From Dichomitus squalens LYAD-421 SS1 (Eukaryota; Basidiomycota; Agaricomycetes; Polyporales; Polyporaceae): 64,000 bases of DNA. The DNA is taken from NCBI RefSeq assembly GCF_000275845.1, contig NW_006766891.1, forward strand, positions 809,903 to 873,902, written 5' to 3'. Each line of letters opens with the position of its first letter. Position 1 is the first letter of the stretch. The notes under the pieces are model-generated. The model did not search any database and was not told where the DNA came from. It was given only the letters and a program-made list of their open reading frames with translations. Positions 24,947 through 36,175 of the stretch are shown piece after piece. Both the position numbers and the translations under genes were made by a program.

Positions 24947-26152
24947 ATGGCTCCCACCCGCAAACCCTTCACAAACGCTCAAAACACCGTCACAACCGCG
25001 ACCCCGTCCCGCCGACGCCGCTCCTCCAACGACCCCTCCAAGAAGAAGAGGCAGGCCGGGGACAAGGACGCCGCAAAGAAGCCGCTCAAGCCGTCGTCCA
25101 CCTCTCCCAACGTCCCGCGCGCGCGGGAGTACAGCGTCCCTCGGCACCTCAAGAATGTCAAGAGCGTCCCCCAGCACGCGCCCTTCGAGCCGCGCATCGC
25201 TGCTGCCGACATCGAGGTCGCCTGCCAAGCTGCGGAGGCGAAGGCACGCGCGGCGAACATGGGCCACCTCGACGAGATGCAGCTCGGGCAGGAGGCCGCT
25301 GCCCTCCTGGGCCCCGGCCTGGACCGCGTCCCTGGACGCGTCGTGTTCGGCGACGACGCGCTGCGCAAGTACAGCAAGTCGGCGGGGCTGAACGAGCACG
25401 TCCAGACCGACGAGCGCGACGTCGTGCGGTATGAACACGTACGTTAGTCTGCACACACTCGTCGCCTGCGCACATTGACACCGCCCTCACAGCCGGACGC
25501 ATGGGAACGCCGCCAACGCGCGAAAAGCCGCCCCCCGCCTCTCCCGCACACCGACCTCGAGCTCCCCGTCGTGTGCGTCAACAACGCGAACGCCTTCGGG
25601 ATCGACGCGATGCTCACAGGCCGGCACGGCTTCGCGTGGATAGTCACCCCGGAGTGCTCGGAGCTCGACCGCCTCGGGCCGTTCCACTTGTTCAACAACC
25701 CGGGGCCGATGGACAGCTGGTACATCCGCAATTGGCACTATTGCGGCAGGTACTACGCTCACCGGACTGGGCGGCAGATGAACCTCGACGGGTGGCAGAA
25801 GCTCCCTCAAGCGGTGAGTCGTCGGTGAACGCGAATGCGCTGCCGCCTCCGGTGGATCGTGTCATTGACGTCTCTCGTTTTGCAGACCAAGGACGCTGCG
25901 ACGGGCATCAACACGGCCGTCCCAAGCGGGCTGTGCGTCGAGCTCGTCATCCTCCAGTTCTGCGGGCTCCCCGACTGGACCGTCTGGGGTAAGCTTCACG
26001 AGGCTGCTGCTAACTGTGTTAGGCCCGCGAAGCCTCCCGGCACTCCCCCGAACCGTCTTGCTCTTCCGAGGCTGTTCGCGAAGCACGGACAGGTGCTGAT
26101 CGACGAGCACGCGCACATGCAGTCCATACGCCTGACAGGCCGACGGCTATAG
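24947..26152 (+). CDS. Unrecognised basidiomycete-type protein, possibly DUF6697-like
   Basis: Exons 24947-25438, 25493-25813 and 25886-26152 give 359 aa. The first ~70 residues are basic and Ser/Pro-rich (SRRRRSSNDPSKKKRQAGDK), which suggests a nuclear protein. The second exon holds a compact domain: PVVCVNNANAFGIDAMLTGR, then GFAWIVTPECSELDRLGPFH and MDSWYIRNWHYCGRYYAHR. The pattern of aromatic residues recalls DUF6697 of mushroom fungi, but this is from memory and not firm. The last exon may instead be spliced at 25989 (GTAAGC); reading through to 26152 gives a longer tail and was kept. No signal peptide. Confidence 0.65.
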
Positions 26153-27037
26153 CAAGATTGGGTGCCTGGTGCGTCCCTTCCACCTATAGAAGTTGCCGGT
26201 GCTATGTGGAAGATGTACCGTGCTGCGAAGTTGAAAAGAAACCATTGTATTATATATCATTATGAATATTTGACTACTTCGCCCTGTACGAGCTCGCTGT
26301 GGGTGCCCTCACCAGACAAGAATCCGAGTCACCTTCGTGAAAGCGCAAGCAAACCTGATGGTCGATTTAAAAAAAGTCGTCTCCGTGTATATCATTTAAT
26401 GCGCTCGTGACGGACGTCCTGGACGGAGACAGACAGCTGATATGAAGCAAAAGTAATGACCCATTGATGAAATGGTAAAAGTAAGGGTTTATGAGGGGCA
26501 CGGGTCATTCGCGCGAACAGACGACACGTCCTGATCTCCTAAGACTAACTCGGCACGTCCTGCAGGTTGCGGAATTGCTTCCCTGGCCAGTCAAGGACGT
26601 ATTATACCGGGTCAATCCCCGCCTTACGGTAGGGGCGACGATAGGTAACCAAGTTTTCTGGAGGGGACGGTCTTGAACCAGCGCACGAACGACTTGTTCC
26701 GTTGGGACTTTAGACCACCTCACATTCCCGGTTGAGGGCCATTACAGCCACTACACCATTGTACCCATGCCCTTTGTGATCGGTCAACGTCTATGGCTTC
26801 TTCCACCGGAGATAAGACTGGCACAACGGCGCAAGGACCCGAAAGCATCGCTCTCGAGACTCGCGCTATCCTGCCGCCCACAAGTATGATGGCCACCCAC
26901 GTTGGGGACACGTTCGTCCACGACAACTCCTTTATAAGCCACCATCCGCCGCTCGCTCAGACAACAGCGCCAGGGCGGTCGCAACGACGGATAAGAACGC
27001 AACACCGACACCGTTAACGAACGACCTCCCAAACACC
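26153..27037. other. Intergenic with AT-rich segment
   Basis: An AT-rich stretch (26230-26290, 26365-26480) follows the previous gene, then comes the tRNA-like sequence. No protein gene supported. Confidence 0.5.
26660..26770 (-). ncRNA. tRNA-like sequence with A and B boxes (pseudo-tRNA or SINE head)
   Basis: On the minus strand TGGTGTAGTGG matches the Pol III A box and GGTTCAAGACC matches the B box, with about 68 nt between. The acceptor ends do not pair, the T stem is imperfect and no clear anticodon arm is formed. Better seen as a degraded tRNA or tRNA-derived repeat than a working tRNA. Confidence 0.35.
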
Positions 27038-28057
27038 ATGGCTCTCCTTCTCGCTCCCATTGTCGAGGCATACCGACTCATCCTCCAGCCGGTGGCCCCA
27101 TTCAGTTGGTTCGGCCTGCAACTCAGCTCGCTCGACGTCGTCGCCGCATTCCGTCTGTGCATCGCGCTCCGCCAGATTCGCGAGAAGCTCTGGCGCGACC
27201 ATGTCCTCAAGCAGAAGACGATCAGTGCGGACGAGAAGGGCAAGAGCGTCGCGGTGCCGGAGATTGAGCCGCGATCCTTTGTCCGCGACGCCAGTGCGGC
27301 CCTCCTGGTAGTCTATGGAGGGGAGGCTGTGACTGGTGAGCTTCAAATGTTTCTTTGCCTGCGCAGGAGAAGTGAACGGTATCTATTTACTAGCCCCGGC
27401 GTTGGCGATTCCACCGTCCTTTATGCTCTCTGGAGTCGTCCCTGCCTTCTATACCGCTGTCCAGGCCACCGTCGACAAGCTGCCATGGGTCCCGACTCCG
27501 TCGTTCGAGCTCGAGGCACCACTCGCAGTCTTCGACGCCTTCAGCCGTACATATCTCCTCTGCAACCTCATCCCGCCCATGGTCCTCCAGCACACCTCCC
27601 CGACGATCCAGGGAAACCCGTGGACGCTTCTCCTCACGTCTCTCGTATGTCCCCTCCTTCCCATCTCAGTCCTCCTCCCATGCTCATCGTACATTGACAG
27701 TTCACCGCGAACGGCGGGTTCTTCCTCACGAACCTCCTCTCCTTCTTCCACCCGTACTCCCTCACGCTCACCACGCCCACCGAGTTCCTCCCCTACGGCT
27801 GGACTGCGACCGACCTCTGGTGTGCGCCGCTCGTCACCGGGCTCTACGCGTTCCTCACGCACGCCCAGCCGTTCTGGGCCGACGCGCACCACGTCGCGAG
27901 CGGCTGGCTCGGGACTTCTGGGGCGGAGAAGGTCGCTGCGGTCGACGCGGAGACGGCGCGCGCCGTGTGTGTGGTCGTCCTTGCGGGGTTGTTCACCAGC
28001 CGCGCGGTGAAGAACTTCGGTCCGGCGGCTGCGCAGCCGAAGTCGAAGACGCAGTGA
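27038..28057 (+). CDS. Unrecognised multi-pass membrane protein, 301 aa
   Basis: Exons 27038-27335, 27394-27644 and 27701-28057 join in frame. The N-terminus has an amphipathic start (MALLLAPIVEAYRLILQPVA) followed by FGLQLSSLDVVAAFRLCIAL. After a charged loop come several hydrophobic segments, including ALAIPPSFMLSGVVPAFYTA, YLLCNLIPPMVLQ and FTANGGFFLTNLLSFFHPYS. Near the end a stretch AVCVVVLAGLFTSRAV precedes a basic tail (AAAQPKSKTQ). The order of segments suggests an integral membrane protein of the ER or another organelle. No known family was recognised. Confidence 0.75.
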
Positions 28058-28815
28058 ACGGGGAAGGATGTGATCGGTGCACCTCATTGTCATGACTCTT
28101 TACGGCCCGCACGATAGATATTGTTATGCCTCTTGCTCCGTTTCGTCGCAGCGCTGATATTCATAGATGTCCAGTAACACCTACAGGCACAAATACGATG
28201 ATGAGCAGAGCAGGAACTGGAACAATTGCGGCTTTCAGCGAGGCTGGATCCTCAATCAGCATGTCCCATCTCCACAGATGTCTCACCACGTCGTCCGCCG
28301 CCTAGGTCCACGGACCACATCTATTTCGACGTCCCTTCCCCCGAAGCCACTATGAACTTGAATTCGCCCGGTCGGGTCTCAGGGTGGTATGGAGGGAAGT
28401 TGACGATCATTCTCCAGACGAATCGCCGTATGCGGGCCCCGGGCCTCAGGTCAGCTGCGCTGCGCCCATCCTGAACTGCTCGGACCCGATATCCAGGATG
28501 TACGTGGCTGTAGACGAACCCGAGGATGAGCTATCGTGCTACATAAGCGAGATGCTCATACAAGCCCGCATAGGTTGGGTAAAGTCTACGACCCGCACAT
28601 ATTGTTGTTTAAGAGCGGTGCGTAGAAGGCTCAACCGTTGAGGATTTGGCCCGGGAAGAGCTACAGAGGATTGTCAAGTACCGTATACCAGCGCTACTGT
28701 TTTACGTAAATTGATTTGCCGACATTCGTTCAAGTTGTAGCTGGCATGATGATCTCAACGTCCCGAGCAACTACATAGACACTACTTGCCTTCCTAACAA
28801 GCATACTCCGGTGAA
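28058..28815. other. Intergenic, no gene supported
   Basis: Between the membrane-protein stop and the MYND gene start. Short open frames on both strands, none convincing. Confidence 0.5.
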
Positions 28816-29823
28816 ATGCCTGTCGAGAATCACCCTCTTCAAAAGACCTTCCGGCCAGGAGATACGTCTTTGCTTCGAAACAAACAAGGGAAGTGCAGGA
28901 GGTGCGACAAGGCGCAGAAACCAGGCGAGAAGTTCATGTTCTGCAAAGGTTGCAACGTCGCTCTCTATTGCAGTGCGGACTGTCAGCGCGCGCATTGGGA
29001 CCATCACAAGTGAGCTCACGTTCTATACGAATTGCCTCACGATTCATTGGCTTGTCAGGCCCCTGTGCAAGTACCAGCAGGAGAACACCGCAATTATGGC
29101 AGCTCACCCCGAGGCAGTCGCTCCCCGTGCGTCTGGGCTGCCCAGTATCCTCGAGATGCAGTCCTACCTGCGCGACTTCACAGAGATACACCGCCCGTCG
29201 TTCCAAGGGCTTATACACGCTAAGATGCAGGTCATGGGCGACACCGAGAAGGTTCTCACCGAGGAGCCCAAGGTTTGCCTCGTCCCCCTAAAGTATCGTC
29301 ACCCCGGGCCGGAGGCGCCTTGACGTTCACGCTCTCCACCCTCGTGTTCCTGCCCCTCCAGCGCGTCCTGTCCGACGCGGCCACCAACAGACCACGGTTC
29401 AGCAAGGCCTGGGAGGCGTCCACCGCCTCGCGCGCGCACGCCAAGGCGCTGTTCTCGGACGACCCGGGCTTCGTCGACATCCTCCCCATCCTGTTCGCCC
29501 CGCACGCGGGCCCGACGCAGTTCGCCTACTTCCCCCAGTATCGCACTCTGACCGGCGACATGGTGCCAGAACTGCCGGACTCCGCCCGGTCCCAGATCGA
29601 GATGTACACTGCGTTCATCGAGCTTGGGATCGTCATGCGACCCCCGGGGAAAGACGCGCTGCCGGTTCCGGGGTACATGAAGAGGCTCAACGACGGGAAG
29701 AAGTGGGAGTGGCGGCCGCTATGGAAGAACTGGTATATCGATCTCGCCTGGACTACAAGCAGCATGAAGGAACGCATCAAGTTGCTGAAGCGGAAGCTGG
29801 CTGAGGCACAGCGGAGCTCGTAG
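28816..29823 (+). CDS. MYND zinc-finger protein
   Basis: Exons 28816-29009, 29059-29272 and 29362-29823 give 289 aa. The MYND finger lies at about residues 27-66: CRRCDKAQKPGEKFMFCKGC, then CSADCQRAHWDHHK, with all Cys/His ligands present. MYND fingers mediate protein contacts, often in transcription or chromatin factors. The rest has MQSYLRDFTEIHRPSFQGLI and a C-terminal part with IEMYTAFIELGIVMRPPG and WYIDLAWTTSSMKERIKLL, common in mushroom-fungus MYND proteins of unknown role. The second intron (29273-29361, 89 nt) was chosen because it keeps frame and has a branch-like CTTGAC; shorter options do not. Confidence 0.85.
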
Positions 29824-30174
29824 CTGTGTTGATTGCAGAATCATCCGTGCGCCTTGTTCCCGGGTGCCTTGCAACATGTTGTAGTTGTACCACTTGCTTC
29901 AATGGATCAAGTTTCTCGAACCGCGATTGCCGGACTGAGCAGCACAATTTTCAGACATTCATTGCCACAAGACGCGGACTAGACACAAATATCTCCTACA
30001 GCAAACACAATCGGATACGCTTGGAGCGAACAACGCACTACAAGTGCACTAAATGAGACAGTGCGCATGTCGCAAGTTGAACCGTTTACCACACCACCGC
30101 ATGACCTTCTGTAGCCACTCCGCCTCAGGAGAGTCGACCAACGAACCTAACCGGGAGACTCGGTGCTTGACTGC
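29824..30174. other. Convergent intergenic region
   Basis: 3' ends of the MYND gene and the HsbA-like gene meet here. Nothing else seen. Confidence 0.5.
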
Positions 30175-31062
30175 TCAGGACGAGTAGGTAGATATAGCAT
30201 CCGAGAAGGTGGCGCTCAACGAGTCCTGCGTGGTTGGCTCAGTCAACCATTCCTCCTAAGAGATTGTGCGTCGAGGGAACCTACAAACTGAGACTGTGCG
30301 GCAGACTGCTGAGTCGGGATCAGGCCGATCAAAGCAAATGCGAGATCCTGCCGGGTATCCGCGCTGTCAGCAGAGCGGCAGACACTTCAATAGGTAAACA
30401 TACGTCGACGGCGTCCTCAATAGTGCGCAGAGCAGCAGCGATGGGAGCCGTCAAGAAGAACTGTGCCGCGATAGACTTTGAACTTCATCAGAGCATGCTT
30501 GCTTTTACAAAATGCTATACAACGTACGTGCTTGCCGATGATTGTGCTGAGGAGGAGCCTAGCAGTTCCACGCAGGCATCGTCAGGACAGGCCGCAAGCA
30601 ATTGGGAGACGGTTCAACTTACTGGTGGACCTGGACGAAGCCAGTCAAGAAATCGACGATTTCTTGCGCGGCATCATCCGGGAACGTTGTAGGGTTCGGC
30701 TGCCAGTGTGAACAATAAACAATCGGTCATGTATCACTACATCATGGGGTTTGGCGACGTACGGGAGTGATTTGAGTGGTGAAGCTCCCAATCGAGGTAG
30801 TGAGGTTTCCGAGACCGCCCGCGATTTCCTGCTCAGATGATGAGTTGAGCGGACACAAAACAAGAGAAGGGTATTCGCTCACTGTTCCGGTTTTGGGGAA
30901 ATTGCTGAGGGTGATCTTGGAGATAGCGAGCTGTACGTCGCTGGAGGCGTCGGTGAGGCTCTGAAGTCCTCCGGTCACCGCATCCTCAGTTTGGGCGAGG
31001 GCACCGAGGATACCGAGGAAGATAACCGTGAAGGCGGTCAACACGTTGCTGAAGAACTTCAT
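30175..31062 (-). CDS. Secreted HsbA-like protein
   Basis: Seven exons, 31062-30883, 30828-30763, 30699-30623, 30558-30528, 30475-30404, 30347-30285 and 30225-30175, give 179 aa. A signal peptide (NVLTAFTVIFLGILGALA) precedes QTEDAVTGGLQSLTDAS. The rest is helical and low in aromatics, with segments such as ISKITLSNFP, IVDFLTGFV, LLSTIIGKH, IAAALRTIEDAVD and LSATFSDAISTYSS. Spacing and composition resemble hydrophobic surface binding protein A (PF12296), which helps fungi attach to hydrophobic surfaces. All seven exons keep frame, which supports a working gene, though the donor at 30284 (GTAGGT) is weak. A TATA box lies about 110 bp upstream. No single open frame shows more than the first exon. 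Confidence 0.7.
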
Positions 31063-31169
31063 CGCGGAGAGCGGACAAGCAATGAGGCCAAAACTACGAC
31101 GCGGTTGAGGTGCTGAGAAGCCGGGTTCGAGCAGAGTCGAATGAAGAGCGAAAGGGGGGGGACTGACCT

Positions 31170-31177
31170 TATTTATA
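31170..31177 (-). promoter_or_regulatory. TATA box of HsbA-like gene
   Basis: TATAAATA on the minus strand, about 110 bp before the start codon at 31062. Strong TATA boxes are often seen on highly regulated secreted-protein genes. Confidence 0.6.
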
Positions 31178-31199
31178 TCTGGTAGAATCACGCTGAGAT

Positions 31200-34100
31200 A
31201 CTACGCCATCGCCGAGCCTAGAAGGGATGACGAGATGGTCCAACGTGCGCGAGCGAAAGGAGTGCGCAAGGCGGAGAAGGAGACTCGAGCGTTCGCTCTC
31301 CACAGAAAGTACTTGGCTGCTTCGGGCTAGCTGCATGCAACGGATGCCCCATTGCCAAAATCGATGATCAGGTGACAGACCGTTCGTGGACCACTTCCTT
31401 GTCTGCGTCGGAACCTGAGGCGAATTGTGCAGGTCCCCCGAGGAACGATTATTAGTCCGGCAAGCTTCTCAACCATGAGCCGACCATGGCATTGACACTC
31501 GTATGCTTTATCTTGACGCGGTTGAGCTTGCCAGAGCTGGCTAGACCTTGCTGTTGAACGGCATCGTGCATGACAATTGACTGATCTTAGCACTTGAATA
31601 CTGTAAGATATCCACGTCAACACATCAAATATTAGGGTTTCATAGAGCGACGTTTGACGCACTGCTCATCTGTGATGTCCATTGTCCACAACCTTGTGCC
31701 CACCGCAGTAAAACGCTCGCATAGGCTTGGATCTCCCATGATTGACGGCAGTCTGAAAAGTCAAACTACGCACCTTGCTCACCGAGAAGTGCCCTCCTTC
31801 CCCGCAGAACGTACAACTTCGGCATCCGATCCACGCCGTAATGATCACCACGAGGACGTACCGACCATGTCTAGGGCCGCACGGTCGCCGCTTCGAGCCG
31901 TGAGTGGAGCCGCCACAACAGCGCATGAGCGTTTAACTCTGCGTTGTTCGGGCATCTGGCATTCACTGCCAGCGACGCAGGTGGTCGTCATTTCAGCTAG
32001 TACGGCATCAAGCCCATCTGGGTTCGAGACCCAACGAAAGAAAACTCCAAGGGCTGCCGGATATTTTCTGCCAGTATTCGATGAACAGGTTACCTTCATA
32101 GTCTCGGAACGATGCAGCATGTGTCTTGTTGAGGAGGCCCACGAAGCCTCTATGAGAGCTGGCGACGTTAATACATACTCGCAGAGACACAAGAAGATTC
32201 TAGAGCCCGCCAAAAGGGGTTACTTGGGATACCTGTTTGCACAGTGCGCATGGTGGGCAGTCACGCTCACTCGTTGAGTAGGTCACATTCCGACGGGTAC
32301 CCTGGAAAAACCTAACCCCAGCAGCAAACATTCTTAGTCTGTTCTCCCCGTAGTGGTGAGCATGATGGACACATGCGTGCGGCCCGGAACGGGTCCATGC
32401 CTGCCGGCCCAGACTGATGCGTAATGATACCGCTCGGGAGCTGTGGTTTGGTCACAAAATCATGTCGATCTCAGATTGCGTTTAAAGACTGCAGCTTTAA
32501 CTTCTGCATCAGGTACATGGCTCCGAGCTGAAGACACACAGAAGTGTGGGCGACGAAAGAAGGAGCGCATGGGGGACAGGCCTGCAGAGGAATCAGCGTA
32601 TCGAGCGCAGCAACAACGGCGACACGCACGGCAACTTGAGAACGTCAGCAGATTCATGGCCGAGCAGAAGGGAGACTCATGCAGCGATGAGAACGTTGAT
32701 ATTGTGCGAAATGAGGTACGTACTGCGAAAGGACTCGTCACACTGAGATACAAGCGCATCGCATGGGTAGGTCGCGGTCTATGATCGAGGCAGCAGGGAA
32801 GCAGAAATCTATGATGCCTAGCGGTCTGCTCAATCGTGATAGGTAGTGCCTCGGACGCGGAGGACGAGATCAAGCCTTGCGCAACAACGCGATGGACCCA
32901 ACCAGACAAGTTTTCAAGCTATGAAACCACTCACAGAGCAGTACGTCAAATCCGCCAGGAGCCACGTCCGTAATTTCCTGCACCCGTATCTCTCCACAGT
33001 GGCTGTCACTTGTTACAGCAACAGGCCGGACCAGATGCGAGCAGATATTCGATGGGCAATGAAACGCAGATATGAGAGCTGCCGTACATTCCGACATATG
33101 GATGTAGAACAGGGAAATCCGGTCGGACCCGCCACCACCGTCCAACCTGCCACCTGCCTTATTAGGGCGTCAGGCGCACGTCATGACGGTAGGTGACCAC
33201 TGCCAGTGCCATCACTACATAGCAGCTTTAAGTTGCTCGCCTCGTGGCTTGACGCGGCGTATCCTATTCTCCAGGCAGCGACTTGGAGGCTTTTACAGGT
33301 ACATAGTGATCGCGAAATGCTCGCTGAACTCATGCAACGCCGCCGGGCTAAAACCAAGGAGGACGCCGAATGTCGCAAATTCGCGCTTTCCCTTTACTCC
33401 GTGCACAACATTGTTACACCCATTCAAGCCATTACCTCCCCAGCGAAGTCGTCAAGTCGATCCTGAAGAGCCGGACCGGTCGCTCGAACCCCCGTCTTCC
33501 TGTCCTCCTGGACAAAGCGACGTTCTGGGCATTGGCGATTGTAATAGCCGCTTAGGGTATTCGTGCACGCAGAACGATCGAGCCCGGGTCTAGCATCTTG
33601 ACTCCGACTCTTGAGGGAGGTTAGCACCTTGACTCTACTCAGCATCGGCTTCCTGCGCTAATCAGACGGGATTAACTGTCTTTTTTTCCCTTCATCCATC
33701 ATTGCCGGACATAGGCGCCAAGTATTCCAGGCCTTCTTCCGGTCACCAGCGCGAGGGCTCGGCGATGCAAGCGGAGTTCGTTGGTAGCTTCCTAGAGCCA
33801 TCTTCGGAATCACCCCGTTCTCGGGAGGCGATCGCCCAACCGTTGCCGTGTGTGCCCGCTGTTGTTGGCCATGGTTTGATGGTACGTGAGTGACAAGCTC
33901 ATGCTAGCGTACGCGTCAACCAACACCTTACGCGCACGTCATCTTCGGATTCGCCTCGAGCTGCGATTGCGTCGCAAGAGGTCTTGGACTAAGCCTCGCA
34001 ATCGGGCAGCTTTGAGAGCCGAATCTTCAGCCTCTGGATCTCATCCTCTGCGCAATATCACGATAAACAATAGCTGTCATAAAGATACGTGTGTCCCTTC

Positions 34101-35230
34101 TGTGCTGTCGAAAGAGCTCACTGTCACCCGCACAGAAGCCCATGATTGCCAGCGGGCGAATGTGTGATGCGGAGATAGCGCAGGACTAGACCTCGTGCTG
34201 TACATCTACTGAGGAGCATCAGTTTGTTTGACGTCGTCTGTTGTCCACATCAGATGTAGGGCTCAGGCGCGGGGAGGCAGCTTGTGGCATGCGCCGATGC
34301 CAACTACCTTGCATCATGGATGCGGGGTATCATCTCAATGTGAGTCCTCCTCTACGAATGCATGATCTGTTTCTCGACAGAGCTGCATCGCAGACCTCAC
34401 AGTACATATAGATCCGTGACGGTTTCGTCTCCCTCAACTCTAGCAGAAGAAATACACTTGTAGAACATCTCCCGTCACGTAACGCTTACACTTTCCGGTG
34501 ATCCGGCTTTTTGCGCCCAAGGTGAGTCGAATACCGCCCCACACGACTGTTGTCCAATAGACTGGGCTGATCCTCTAATGTACCATCAAGGCGGCGGCGT
34601 CGGGTTTTGTAGATGCCAATGCGGCATTTCAGAAGAGGCCGGTGCTGATGCCGCGCGCTGACAGGAGCCGATATCCCGGAGCTCCCGTGTTCTGCCGAGG
34701 GTCCTCCATGACAATGGGGCCCTCACGGTAGCATCATCATGCCTTCAAAGTCCTGTTGTCGGGACCATACCAAGTGCACTTGTGATCATCTCGTATCACA
34801 GAAGGCCAATACAAGGTCAGCAAGCCCCTCTCTGCAAGACTCTGTCCGCGTGTGTCGCATGCGGTTGTGGGGAAGAACGCCGTCGAGTCTACTCAGCGCC
34901 GCAATATATCGGGATCACTCCCGCCAAGGCTGAGCGCAGAATGCAGAGTGTCTGTTTTGTACTTCACTGACGTAGTGGGCGTTTGTGGTATCACTAAACC
35001 GCTTCCAACGCTCACAGGTTTCCGAGTCATCACGGGATATGGCCGGTTGTGACAATTGTATCGACCAAACCGCCACTGCTCGGGCGTCAAGCAGAAGTCC
35101 ACCCGCAAGCTAGGTGTAGAATCGGGATTGGAAAGACGCGCAAATTCACGTCCGTGACCATTCCAATATGTAAAACGCGCCATAATGCCGAGTAGGCTGG
35201 ATGCGGAGGTATCGCTTCCGTCCTATTCAA
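31200..35230. other. Gene-poor tract with doubtful coding fragments
   Basis: About 4 kb without a recognisable gene. A CysXXCys-containing fragment (CTFCGEGGHF, minus strand, near 31810) hints at a zinc-knuckle remnant, and 32569-33469 holds coding-like pieces described separately. No transposase, reverse transcriptase or LTR recognised. Confidence 0.4.
32569..33469 (+). pseudogene. Possible hypothetical gene or gene remnant
   Basis: Three coding-like stretches lie in order on the plus strand. 32569-32709 is charged and helical (QQQRRHARQLENVSRFMAEQ); it is followed by GTACGT at 32716. 32844-33190 contains SHVRNFLHPYLSTVAVTCYS and MRADIRWAMKRRYESCRTF. 33206-33469 contains SSFKLLASWLDAAYPILQAA and then YSVHNIVTPIQAI. 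The first two can be joined by a plausible intron ending in ATAG before 32842. Between the second and third, no splice pair of sensible length keeps frame. This could be a gene whose introns I failed to place, or a decayed gene. No family recognised. Confidence 0.3.
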
Positions 35231-35243
35231 ACAGAAACGGAGG

Positions 35244-35250
35244 ATAAATA
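35244..35250 (+). promoter_or_regulatory. TATA-like element of glycopeptide-like gene
   Basis: ATAAATA in the context GGATAAATAGG, about 90 bp before the start codon at 35338. Confidence 0.45.
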
Positions 35251-35337
35251 GGCCAAGCAGGACGTCTCTCCAACCCCATCGAGCCCCCTCGACATCCTCT
35301 CTCCCAATCCCTCTTCGCTCTCTGCCATCTCATCATC

Positions 35338-36175
35338 ATGCAAATCAAGATTGCTGCATCCCTGCTTGCTGTGGCGGCCTTTGCGGGCTCTGCTCTCGCC
35401 GAATCGCACACCGTGACCTTCAACAACCGGTGAGCATCCGTTCGCCTGATATTCAGCTTGAACGTCGTGCTGACAATCACGTTCTACAAGCTGTGGACAT
35501 GGCACTGTAAGGCCCTAGCACGACGTGTGAATTACCCGGGATGTGGCGGAGACTGACGTGCACCCCAGCCTACTCTCGTCCAGAATGGAAGGATCCTTTC
35601 CACGGGCGGGAACTATGTCTCTAACGGTCCCCTCGTTGCCGCCATTGCGTGAGTCCGCATATTGCGTTCTCCAGTTGCTATATACTCATGAGCCTTCAGT
35701 TACCTGCAGACGGGTCAGTGGGCATCGTACTCGGGGTGAGATCGCATACTGACGTCACGCCACATTCAGGTAGCTGCGGGTTGAACGGCGAGGGCTGCAC
35801 CCTCATCGAGACCACGCTGCAGAACCCGACCAGCCCGGGTGGGGGCTCCTCCTCGGACATCAGCTTGATTCCGCCGCACACGTTCAGCGTCACTTCAGGC
35901 TTCGGGTACGTCAATTGTTGTGCACGCATTCTGGGGGCATATATCTTACGACGGCGCCCTTCGACATCCAGCTACTTCGGAGGCTGCGACGGCGCAGGTG
36001 CCGACTGCACGAGTGCAGACTGTTCGACTGCGTTCCACAACCCGGACGACACGTGGGTGCAGGTGGCGTGTCAAACTAACAACGTGAGTCACTCTCGAGC
36101 TCTGCTCACTACAACGATACTGAGACTGTACATTTTTCATTCAAGGTCAACCTGGCCATCACGTTCTGCGACTAG
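35338..36175 (+). CDS. Small secreted Cys-rich protein, glycopeptide/thaumatin-like
   Basis: Seven exons, 35338-35429, 35491-35506 (16 nt), 35569-35648, 35700-35713 (14 nt), 35770-35905, 35972-36083 and 36146-36175, give 159 aa. A signal peptide (AASLLAVAAFAGSALA) is followed by ESHTVTFNNRCGHGTPTLVQ. Later segments are GGNYVSNGPLVAAIAYLQTG, SCGLNGEGCTLIETTLQNP and FGGCDGAGADCTSADCSTAF, ending NVNLAITFCD. The Cys pattern and the opening motif match secreted glycopeptide proteins found across mushroom-forming fungi, with distant likeness to thaumatin-like folds. Function is unproven; cell-wall or defence roles have been suggested for relatives. All phases agree even across the two micro-exons. 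Confidence 0.85.

Noticed and set aside
31666..31926. CTFCGEGGHF fragment as a retroelement zinc knuckle
   Set aside because: The final Cys of CxxCx4Hx4C is missing and no polymerase or integrase pieces lie nearby.
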